The position numbers were made by a program, and so were the translations under genes. Positions 1-4,694 of a stretch of DNA of 6,162 nucleotides are shown here, one piece after another; positions within the stretch are counted from its first letter, which is position 1, and each line of letters starts with the position of its first letter. The notes under the pieces were generated by a model. That model did not search any database. It saw only the letters and a program-made list of their open reading frames with translations, and was not told where the DNA came from. Origin of the DNA: Nitrospiraceae bacterium (lineage in GTDB: Bacteria; Nitrospirota; Thermodesulfovibrionia; Thermodesulfovibrionales; UBA9159); NCBI GenBank assembly GCA_003453735.1, contig DMNE01000062.1, forward strand, positions 540-6,701. The letters run 5' to 3'.

Positions 1-196
1 GAGCTTGTTCGAAATCGCCTGGTTTAGCCATAGGCATGGCCAGTTGACCGATGATTACTTTGCCTCGTGGAAAGTTAGTATGGCTTCTATCGCGAAGCGC
101 CCGGCCTTTCGCGCCATGTGGCAGAGCGACCAGACGAAGATCTTGCACGATGATTTCCGCAAGTATATGGAGACGTTGATGCAGGAAAAGCCGTGA
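1..196 (+). CDS. C-terminal end of an unrecognised protein, open at the left edge
   Basis: An open frame enters from the left edge (first full codon at base 2) and stops with TGA at 194-196. This leaves about 64 residues of the C-terminus. A TTG near the edge is unlikely to be the true start, because the frame stays open through it and no ribosome binding site can be seen. The peptide is soluble, rich in aromatic residues (FEIAWFSHRHG, YFASWKVSM, FRAMW) and ends in a charged helix-like stretch (FRKYMETLMQEKP). There is no signal peptide, membrane segment or motif that I recognise. It converges on the minus-strand membrane protein gene, whose stop is at 300. G+C content and codon use look like those of that neighbour. 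I assign no function. Confidence 0.6.
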   Translation, partial: SLFEIAWFSHRHGQLTDDYFASWKVSMASIAKRPAFRAMWQSDQTKILHDDFRKYMETLMQEKP

Positions 197-224
197 ACGC
201 GAGCGCGGGTACCCCAACTCCGCA

Positions 225-270
225 GAGTCAAAAGGACTCATTTGCCGCTATGTCTCAGAGTAATTGAGAC
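225..270. terminator. Two small hairpins between convergent genes, weak terminator candidates
   Basis: Between the two converging stop codons lie GAGTC/GACTC (225-229 with 235-239, 5-nt loop) and GTCTCA/TGAGAC (252-257 with 265-270, 7-nt loop). Their position suits termination in both directions. The stems are short and neither is followed by a real T-run, so this rests mainly on location. Confidence 0.2.
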
Positions 271-299
271 CATCGAGTCCGAGGGAATGAAAAAAGAAT

Positions 300-797
300 T
301 CAACTTTTCCCAGATGGTGCCTCTTCCCTCTCCGGCCACACCCACGCCAATATAAGCGCCACCCCAAGTCCAACGGTCACTTCGGCGAAGCGATGAAGGG
401 CAATTCGCCATGCAGAACCCGTCCGTGGCAGCAACAGCACAATGGCCAGCGTAACGCCCCCGAAGCGATATGCGCTTCGATCCGACTGCGCCACGGCGCA
501 AAGCAGCCCCAGGATGAACACGCAAGTACCGAATACAAGCACGTGCGGCCCGAACTGACTCGCCACAATCGCACCAACTAACGCTCCAAGCGCCGTTCCG
601 ACGAATCGCTGCCAGGAAACGTTGAACGCTGTACCCAGCGATGACTGTGTGATCACGAGAGTTGTAATCGGCGCCCAGTACGCTTCCGGCAGCTGGAATA
701 ACCGTGCTACCAGCAACGAAGCCACAGCCGCCACAGCCGTCCGTGTCGAGTGCACCACCATCGGCCACCCCACCCACTTTACTCTATCGCCCGCCAT
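300..797 (-). CDS. FUSC / aromatic-acid-exporter-type inner-membrane protein, single domain
   Basis: A 165-residue hydrophobic protein with about six membrane segments, at residues 17-35, 40-58, 65-82, 84-102, 112-124 and 138-154. The pattern matches the FUSC/ArAE membrane domain (fusaric acid resistance, AaeB and YccS families): HSTRTAVAAV, then PEAYWAPITTLVITQSS, then a conserved RFVGTALGALVGAI helix. Members with this domain are thought to export aromatic acids and similar compounds, but the substrate here is unknown. Full exporters usually have two membrane halves plus a cytosolic domain. This one is a single half and may act as an oligomer. I chose the ATG at 797 over the upstream in-frame ATG at 812 because GAGGTGG sits 6 nt before it. 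The start overlaps the small ORF upstream by 14 bp, which suggests translational coupling. The C-terminus ends in a short charged tail (PEREEAPSGKS). The family call is firm; the transport role is inference. Confidence 0.85.
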   Translation of the reverse strand: MAGDRVKWVGWPMVVHSTRTAVAAVASLLVARLFQLPEAYWAPITTLVITQSSLGTAFNVSWQRFVGTALGALVGAIVASQFGPHVLVFGTCVFILGLLCAVAQSDRSAYRFGGVTLAIVLLLPRTGSAWRIALHRFAEVTVGLGVALILAWVWPEREEAPSGKS

Positions 798-918
798 CAC
801 ATTCCACCTCATTTTTTATGTCGCATGCGTCTTTTTGTGAATTATAGGCCATGCTGACCCCGCCGATCAAGCTCTTGCGGCCGGATATGCTGTCAATGGT
901 GGTGGTCAGTTTGTTCAT
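784..918 (-). CDS. Small ORF (44 aa) upstream of and overlapping the FUSC gene
   Basis: ATG at 918 and TAG at 784-786 give a 44-residue peptide that starts MNKLTTTIDSISGRKSLIGG and ends VECDGGR. The support is a strong ribosome binding site (AAGGAG at 927-932, 8 nt before the ATG) and the 14-bp overlap with the FUSC start. The N-terminal half (GRKSLIGGVSM) resembles the first residues of small membrane or phage-type proteins, but the rest has no membrane helix. The reading could therefore be the truncated 5' end of a longer gene fused to FUSC leader DNA near 845. Alternatives are a leader peptide or chance. I do not recognise a family. Confidence 0.4.
   Translation of the reverse strand: MNKLTTTIDSISGRKSLIGGVSMAYNSQKDACDIKNEVECDGGR
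804..810 (-). promoter_or_regulatory. Ribosome binding site that sets the FUSC protein start
   Basis: On the minus strand GAGGTGG lies 6 nt before the ATG at 797, while the longer start at 812 has only an A-rich stretch before it. The site falls inside the 3' end of the upstream small ORF, so ribosomes finishing that ORF could restart here. Confidence 0.6.
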
Positions 919-1702
919 GGGGTCGTCTCCTTTCTCTTTTTATGTGAGATGTTTCTCCAAAAGGTATCCCTCAATGAAAACGTATCATATGATGATGCGT
1001 TGTCAGTGTCCCTGTCCACATTAAGACTGAAGAGACTTTCGTGCTGATTTTGTCAGATCGGCGAGGGCGATGAACTTGACAGTTCCTTAGCTTTGAATTG
1101 GCTTCAAGTCTGCCGACGCTAAGAGGCAGTAGATTTTCTCAGAAGCATTTCCTTCGAGTAAGCGTCATTCCGCAACTGTCGCAGCGGAATGACGCTTACT
1201 CGTACACCGCAAATCGCGTCTCACTGCAGGGATGCATGTTTGAATCGGAAATCTTGTGTCATCGAAAAACCGGTCGGCGAGAGTTTGTCGGTGAAGCCGA
1301 GATCGCGGCCACCTCTTATTCCCTCTCATTTGTCCCCGGAAAAAAATGCGTGGTTCGGGATGAAATCTGTCTCGAGCAGGTAATGACCCTCAGTTTATCG
1401 ATTAACGGAAGAAACAAACACAACTGGCCGTTTGGATATTGGTTGAGCTGGAACAAAAGAGATTCCAGATTACAAAAAAGGAGACCGCGCATTTCGGGAC
1501 GAACTCCTCAACAGTTTCCATTTTTGATACCTGCGGACTTTCAGGTGTTATCGAAATCTTCAGAGAGATGAGCAAAGTGTTAGTCATCGGATGGCCGAAA
1601 CGGCAGAAAATAAGGCCTGCAGCAAGAATCCTTTAACCGTCTGTCGTAACGTATACATCATGGAAAACAACACACTTAGTGTGAACAGTAAACGCATATT
1701 TT
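919..1702. other. Gene-poor stretch without a convincing coding region
   Basis: About 780 bp in which the open frames of up to 157 codons lack a good ribosome binding site, domain motifs or agreement between frames. The content is a leader for the minus-strand small ORF (919-935), a TTGACA at 1076-1081 without a matching -10 box, a perfect 19-bp inverted repeat at 1155-1202, and the left arm of another imperfect repeat at 1641. A + frame from 1439 to 1636 (containing SSTVSIFDTCGLSGVIEIF) looks vaguely protein-like and could be a decayed gene, but I cannot assign it. Confidence 0.5.
1155..1202. repeat. Perfect 19-bp inverted repeat with 10-nt loop (REP-like palindrome)
   Basis: The left arm at 1155-1173 (CGAGTAAGCGTCATTCCGC) is the exact reverse complement of 1184-1202, around the loop 1174-1183. 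The core GTCATTCC/GGAATGAC is typical of dispersed extragenic palindromes in many bacterial genomes. No T-run follows on either side, and no gene ends within 200 bp, so a simple terminator is unlikely. A dispersed REP/MITE-type repeat or a structured RNA element fits better. Confidence 0.75.
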
Positions 1703-1742
1703 ATGGTCATTTATTGTGACGTTATAACGTACGTTAAGACAG
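1641..1742. repeat. Imperfect 13-bp inverted repeat flanking a 76-bp stretch
   Basis: CTGTCGTAACGTA (1641-1653) and TACGTTAAGACAG (1730-1742) are reverse complements with one mismatch. Between them sits a small hairpin, CACAC-TTA-GTGTG (1671-1683). The right arm overlaps a 10-bp palindrome, AACGTACGTT (1727-1736). Chance origin cannot be excluded. The 102-bp unit could be a degenerate mobile-element remnant. Confidence 0.3.
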
Positions 1743-1825
1743 GTGATGGAGCTATTCTGTCATGTGATGAGGACGGACAGATGGCGATGCGAGCAAAGCC
1801 ATGGTATGACTGGGACCATTTTTGA
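1703..1825 (+). CDS. Possible 40-aa ORF or gene fragment
   Basis: ATG at 1703 to TGA at 1823-1825 encodes a peptide with natural-looking content (TYVKTGDGAILSCDEDGQ, then AKPWYDWDHF). There is no clear ribosome binding site before the ATG, and its 5' part overlaps the imperfect inverted repeat. It may be the C-terminal remnant of a broken gene. No family is recognised and it could be spurious. Confidence 0.2.
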   Translation: MVIYCDVITYVKTGDGAILSCDEDGQMAMRAKPWYDWDHF

Positions 1826-1840
1826 GAGCCGTGCCCGTTG

Positions 1841-1879
1841 TTGTTTTCGTTCTTTTGGTTATTTGATATAATATGTCAA
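1841..1879 (+). promoter_or_regulatory. Promoter and palindromic operator candidate of the toxin-antitoxin operon
   Basis: A perfect TATAAT -10 box lies at 1867-1872, 28 bp before the antitoxin start. The -35 region is weak: TTGTTT at 1841-1846 with a 20-bp spacer, or TTTTCG at 1844-1849 with 17 bp. The -10 box sits in the middle of a 17-bp imperfect palindrome (1863-1879; TTGATATA-A-TATGTCAA with one mismatched pair). An antitoxin or antitoxin-toxin complex bound there would block RNA polymerase, the usual autoregulation of type II systems. The promoter is well supported; the operator role is inference. Confidence 0.6.
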
Positions 1880-1900
1880 GACTAAAGACAGGAGAAAGCT

Positions 1901-2095
1901 ATGAAAGTTCAGGGTGTTATTAAAGGCAGCAATATTGTCTTAAAAAAGGTTCCCGTAGATGAGCAACTTCATGAAGGGGACAGGGTAGAAGTCATCATAC
2001 TACCCCTACAGAAAAAGCCCTATCGCTTCAGTACGTTCAAATTGGGAGTCAAAAAGAAATACCTTAAAAGAGAAGAAATATATGCGAGGAGTTAG
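1901..2095 (+). CDS. Antitoxin of a type II toxin-antitoxin pair (DUF104/AF2212-like)
   Basis: A 64-residue protein with AGGAG 6 nt before the ATG. The N-terminal half (VQGVIKGSNIVLKKVPVDE, then GDRVEVIILPL) has the short beta-strand pattern of DUF104/AF2212-like antitoxins, which resemble AbrB-fold swapped-hairpin proteins. The C-terminal half is basic (KLGVKKKYLKREEIYARS) and probably wraps the partner toxin. It is the first gene of a two-gene operon and overlaps the toxin start by 14 bp, so the two are likely translationally coupled. By analogy it neutralises the PIN RNase downstream and represses the shared promoter. The pairing with a PIN gene is strong evidence of the antitoxin role; the exact family is less sure because so short a sequence has few diagnostic residues. 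Confidence 0.75.
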   Translation: MKVQGVIKGSNIVLKKVPVDEQLHEGDRVEVIILPLQKKPYRFSTFKLGVKKKYLKREEIYARS

Positions 2096-2537
2096 TGTCT
2101 TCTTCGACACTAATGTCCTTGTGTATGCCCACGACGAATTATCCCCTTTCCACGAAGAGTCAGCCTTACTGCTGGACCTCTCACTTAAGAAAGAAATCTC
2201 AGGTATTATTTCTGAGCAGAACGTCATAGAGCTTTATCGGGTATTGACGAACGTGTCAGCAATGAGCGGCAAGCCTCTTTCTCCTTCTGAGGCAAAAGCT
2301 CTTATCGAAGGGACTTATCTCTCGGGTGATCTCAAGGTAATATATCCCTCGAAAGATACGATGAGAAAGACACTTGAGATCGCAAGCCAGAGGAAGTTGA
2401 CATCTGCGAGGATATTTGATGTTAGGCTGTACGTCCAAGCATTACAGAACAGACCTACCTACTTCGTAACATACAACACCGAGGATTTTAAGAACCTTGG
2501 TGATGTGCCGGTAAAGACGCCAGGAGAGATAGTTTAG
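2082..2537 (+). CDS. vapC: PIN-domain endoribonuclease toxin (VapC-type)
   Basis: A 151-residue PIN-domain protein of normal length. The metal-binding acidic residues are in their expected places: D9 in FFDTNVLVYA, E50 in SEQNVIELYRVLTN, D113 in ARIFDVRLYVQAL, and the last acidic site in TYNTEDF (E134/D135). PIN toxins cut RNA, often tRNA or rRNA, with Mg2+ and stop growth when the antitoxin is lost. The start at 2082 overlaps the antitoxin stop by 14 bp. A weak AGAGAAG precedes it, and no other ATG, GTG or TTG lies before the FFDTNV strand, so this start is required. All catalytic residues are present, so the gene looks functional. The target RNA cannot be told from sequence. The nearby tRNA-associated integrase remnant suggests the pair travelled with a mobile element. 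Confidence 0.88.
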   Translation: MRGVSVFFDTNVLVYAHDELSPFHEESALLLDLSLKKEISGIISEQNVIELYRVLTNVSAMSGKPLSPSEAKALIEGTYLSGDLKVIYPSKDTMRKTLEIASQRKLTSARIFDVRLYVQALQNRPTYFVTYNTEDFKNLGDVPVKTPGEIV

Positions 2538-2876
2538 CACTGTCCAAGAGGTCTTTGCAGACTTTTTGTCTGCTTAGCAAACAAACGTGATCTTTCCAGT
2601 GCACATCGCTAAGTGCAATATATGAAGCTATGGTCGAATGGAAAAACTACAGTCAGGGTGGCCAAGGTATACAAGGCGATAAGGCAGCAGTTGGATTGGT
2701 CTATTGCCTTATTTCGCGCCAAAACAGCGAATGATAGGGTGTACCTAAAAGGTGTGCCTAATAGTGCCACTGATATCGACAAAATACGGCTTATTACAAC
2801 TAAATGAGAAATAGCCGAAAATCATTAGCAAATAAGGAGTTATGTGTATTTTCAAGCCCTTTCCAAATCCGCTAAA
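2538..2876. other. Non-coding stretch between the toxin operon and the tRNA fragment
   Basis: Open frames here are short and lack recognisable motifs (a 64-codon + frame from 2613 has no ribosome binding site). The stretch holds the weak hairpin after the toxin gene and a gapped inverted repeat, TAAGGCA ... TGCCTTA, around 2679-2710. Near its right end is GCCCTTT (2856-2862), which could pair with the acceptor strand of the tRNA fragment. It may be the outer end of an older integrated element. Confidence 0.4.
2557..2573 (+). terminator. Weak hairpin downstream of the toxin gene
   Basis: GCAGAC-TTTTT-GTCTGC forms a 6-bp stem 20 bp after the toxin stop. The T-run is in the loop rather than after the stem, so it is a poor intrinsic terminator for the operon. 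Confidence 0.25.
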
Positions 2877-2926
2877 TAGGTTTCCTAAACCTGGTGCCGC
2901 AGGTTCGATTCCTGCAGGGGGCACCA
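2877..2926 (+). tRNA. 3' half of tRNA-Arg(CCT), attachment-site remnant
   Basis: The sequence folds as the anticodon arm to 3' end of a tRNA. The anticodon stem is TAGGT/ACCTG (2877-2881 with 2889-2893) around loop TTCCTAA, which gives anticodon CCT. A 5-nt variable loop (2894-2898) follows, then a perfect T-arm (GCAGG-TTCGATT-CCTGC, 2899-2915). Last come the acceptor 3' strand AGGGGGC, discriminator A and encoded CCA (2924-2926). No D-arm or ordinary 5' half is present. Partial copies that begin at the anticodon arm are the hallmark of tRNA attachment sites, where the element carries the 3' half and rebuilds the tRNA on insertion. The recombinase gene ends 5 bp beyond the CCA, which supports this. 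The identity is read directly; the attachment role is inference from layout. Confidence 0.85.
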
Positions 2927-3141
2927 TAAAATCAAGGGGTTACGGCGCATGCTGTAGCTCCTTTTTTCTCCACTGTAGTAGAATTGTAGTAGTCGGTCAG
3001 AACATCCACGACGCTTCGCAAGCTGGCGGTGCAGTGATGGGCGTAACGCTGTGTCGTAGAGATGTCGTTGTGACCCAACAGTTTAGAAATTCGGTAAAGG
3101 TCTACTCCCGCTTGTGCCAGTCTCGTGGCGAAGGCGTGTCG

Positions 3142-3163
3142 ATTATGCCGAGCTCGGCATAAC
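3142..3163. repeat. Palindrome at the left junction, outside the terminal repeat
   Basis: TTATGCCGAGCTCGGCATAA (3143-3162) is a perfect 20-bp palindrome made of two abutting head-to-head copies of the element motif. It has no counterpart at the right junction, so the element is asymmetric outside its 32-bp repeats. Confidence 0.8.
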
Positions 3164-3164
3164 A

Positions 3165-3196
3165 GGCATTATGCGGAGTTCCAAATTATGCCGAGT
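3165..3196 (+). repeat. Left 32-bp terminal inverted repeat
   Basis: Begins GGCATTATGCGGAG and ends ATTATGCCGAGT. It consists of two directly repeated motif copies 17 bp apart (3168-3178 with a G variant, 3185-3195 with a C variant), joined by TTCCAA. It is an exact reverse complement of 3584-3615. Confidence 0.9.
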
Positions 3197-3583
3197 AGTG
3201 ACTATAAACATGGTGGATCTCTTACTGCACCAGTTATTTTACTCGGCATAATTTATAGTCTCAGGAAAGGCTTTTCTTGTATATCGTGATAGAAGACCAG
3301 AGTCCTAACGCTCCCAGTCAAGAATGTTCACGTGGCAGCTATTCACTCGTTTTTCAAGTAAGTTGTCCTGCAAGATCCAGCTCACAGTGCGACGATACAG
3401 CATGTTTTGGCGAGGGCGACGAAGCGGTATACTTGCAGCCCGATCAACTTTTTAGCCAGGCCGGAAATGGACGCATTACTGACAGCACCTGATCAGAAGG
3501 AAATAATTATGCCGAGTAATCAATCGGTGACAAGTTAGTTAACTGTAGGAAATATCAAGAATATTATAAGAGACTCGATTACA

Positions 3584-3615
3584 ACTCGGCATAATTTGGA
3601 ACTCCGCATAATGCC
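3584..3615 (-). repeat. Right 32-bp terminal inverted repeat
   Basis: Exact reverse complement of 3165-3196 over all 32 bases, which implies recent insertion or selection on the ends. Its outer bases touch the interrupted HDLR codons of the integrase gene. Confidence 0.9.
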
Positions 3616-3993
3616 GAAGGTCGTGAAAGTGGAAATCCTGAAGACCAGAGTCTTTTACCGCTTTAGAGAATGCCCTTACAAGGCGCTGCCTCATGATTTT
3701 TGTCCCAGCGGCGCTCGGAAACACAAGCTCACTGTGAATGGGACGTGTCTTCACCCTTGTCTTGAGGATGCCGAGAGCAGCCGCATTCAGTGGGTTCGTC
3801 CTAACCTTATCGCCTTTGCCCTTAACGGTGACTGTTTTTCTGAAAAGGTCCACGTTGGAACGTGGAAGGCTAAACACCTCGTCTTGTCGAAGTCCCGTAT
3901 TGAGAACAAGCTTGACAATATCGAAGAGCCTTCCCTTAAGATGGGAAAAGAGATTCTTTTCCTCTTCTGATGTCAACCAGCGGTCCTTTCGAT

Positions 3994-4430
3994 GTACTAA
4001 GTAATACAATAAAAAACATCGTTGAAGGCAAGGATCCCAGAATTGTAGCTTCGACAAATGAAATTACGTCCCTAAGAGAGACAGGGATGTATAAAAGTAA
4101 AGGCCCGGTCGCACGGGGCATTAGACCCCGCGCTTGACCAAGGGGCTCCGCTCCGCTCCGACGCCCTGGACCCCGACGACACAATGTGCCCGCAGCAAGC
4201 TGCGGGGTATCTTATGAATGAATTGTGGCGACTTAATCTAGGAACTGGACAATCTTCTTTGGTTCTCGACGAAATAAAAGGCGACCATCATGCGGTATCT
4301 CCAAGTGGTATGAAGTATTTGCTATCAGTGCCGCATAAACAACCTCTCGCGGAGAGCAATTATCTCACTGTCGTTGACCCCATGGATGCCAGTCGTAGGT
4401 TTATTTTGCAGCCTTCATCTGGATGTCCGA
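3994..4430 (+). pseudogene. Fragment of a TolB/WD40-like beta-propeller protein, interrupted
   Basis: Two open stretches in different frames look like parts of one protein. The first, about 3994-4098, reads IVEGKDPRIVASTNEITSL then RETGMYK. The second, about 4214-4430, contains NELWRLNLGTGQSSLVLDE, then AVSPSGMKYLLS and NYLTVVDP. The blade-like pattern (ELWRLNL.TG...SPSG.KYLL) is typical of TolB-type or WD40-like propellers. Between them is the G+C-rich stem-loop unit, with a stop in the first frame. The 5' end is lost at the junction with the integrase remnant, and the reading loses protein character after about 4430. The family call rests on the repeat pattern alone and is tentative; that the pieces were once one gene is inference. 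Confidence 0.4.
4101..4210. repeat. G+C-rich stem-loop unit inserted in a coding fragment
   Basis: This block of about 110 bp is much richer in G+C than its flanks and holds several hairpins: CGGGG-CATTAGA-CCCCG (4114-4130), CCCGCAG-CAAG-CTGCGGG (4189-4206), and CCA.GGG/CCCTGG arms around a CTCCG tandem repeat (4145-4160). It separates two stretches that read like one propeller protein. It resembles dispersed extragenic palindromic units; copy number in the genome is unknown. Confidence 0.55.
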
Positions 4431-4694
4431 AGAAACAAAGAATCTCTCAGGGCGGAAGTACGGTGAATTTCTCCCTTAACATCGAGGCGACAGTTTCCCA
4501 CGTTCCGCACAAAAAGCCTGGATCAGGTTCATGCCGCCTTTATGCCGGACGCCGTTCAGGGGGTGCTCCCTTTCTAGTTAAGGGAGGGAGTTATATTGGG
4601 TTCAGGATAGCCTCCGCTTCGCTCCGGATCGTCGCATTTACCTAAGGGTAAACCCATGGAACTCTGCGGCAGATTAAATTCGAATTTCGCTGGT
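4431..4694. other. Non-coding stretch downstream of the sensor gene
   Basis: No convincing gene. It contains several short inverted repeats: CTCCCTT/AAGGGAG (4566-4572 with 4580-4586), TTTACC/GGTAAA (4637-4642 with 4647-4652) and the palindrome AAATTCGAATTT (4676-4687). The last two lie just past the sensor gene stop on the minus strand and could help end its transcript, but neither has a T-run. CCTCCGCTTCGCTCCGG (4611-4627) recalls the CTCCG repeats of the 4101-4210 unit. Confidence 0.4.

Larger units (their letters stand above)
3142..3614. mobile_element. MITE-like inverted-repeat element inserted in the integrase gene
   Basis: The insert is about 473 bp, with perfect 32-bp inverted repeats near its ends (3165-3196 and 3584-3615). 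It carries eight copies of ATTATGC(C/G)GAG, at 3142+, 3153-, 3168+, 3185+, 3242-, 3506+, 3585- and 3602-. The insertion point is fixed by the restored integrase frame. Host CG occurs at both junctions (3140-3141 and 3615-3616), so there is either a 2-bp CG target duplication or none, with the element end ambiguous by 2 bp. The middle (about 3261-3500) has no convincing ORF; the longest open frames are under 75 codons and match nothing I know. It therefore looks non-autonomous and moved by an enzyme encoded elsewhere. I cannot name its family. Confidence 0.85.
2932..3996 (-). pseudogene. Tyrosine recombinase (phage-type integrase), split by an insertion and missing its N-terminus
   Basis: Two pieces of one gene. 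The upstream piece (about 3996 down to 3615) contains RWLTSEEEKNLF, catalytic arginine I in LNTGLRQDEVFSL, the lysine region VTVKGKGDKVR, and ends at the HDLR box. The downstream piece (3141 down to 2932, 69 residues) starts [12 protein letters not shown] and holds LLGHND (catalytic H) and TTQRYAHH (catalytic Y). Removing 475 bp joins them in frame as [11 protein letters not shown], so all catalytic residues were present before the insertion. The usual N-terminal arm and core-binding domain (about 100 residues) is absent: the homology begins abruptly at about 3996, next to a broken beta-propeller gene. The 3' end abuts the tRNA-Arg fragment, as expected for an integrase of a tRNA-targeting island or prophage. 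It cannot make an active enzyme as it stands. Confidence 0.88.

Noticed and set aside
238..777. 179-codon minus frame overlapping the FUSC gene
   Set aside because: Out-of-frame shadow; only the 300-797 frame gives membrane helices and FUSC motifs.
1098..1571. 157-codon + frame
   Set aside because: Crosses the perfect palindrome, lacks a ribosome binding site and shows no domain pattern.
1641..1742. Integron attC site
   Set aside because: The required core (GTTRRRY) and inverse core boxes do not match, and there is no integron integrase.
2856..2926. Complete functional tRNA gene
   Set aside because: No D-arm can be formed; only the anticodon arm to CCA is convincing.
2745..2927. Minus-strand frame starting MVPPAGIEPAAPGLG
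   Set aside because: This peptide is the familiar spurious translation antisense to tRNA 3' ends; it overlaps the tRNA-Arg fragment.
3277..3492. 71-codon + frame and a 49-codon minus frame inside the inserted element
   Set aside because: Short, without starts or motifs; not enough to call a transposase remnant.
3539..3610. C-terminal tail of the integrase frame after HDLRH
   Set aside because: These residues are read-through into the inserted element; the true C-terminus is at 3141-2932.
3142..3615. CRISPR-like array from the repeated motif
   Set aside because: Copies alternate in orientation and spacing is irregular; the pattern is that of mobile-element ends.
3292..3652. 13-bp direct repeat GAAGACCAGAGTC at 3292 and 3640
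   Set aside because: About what chance allows in a window of this size; flanks are unrelated.
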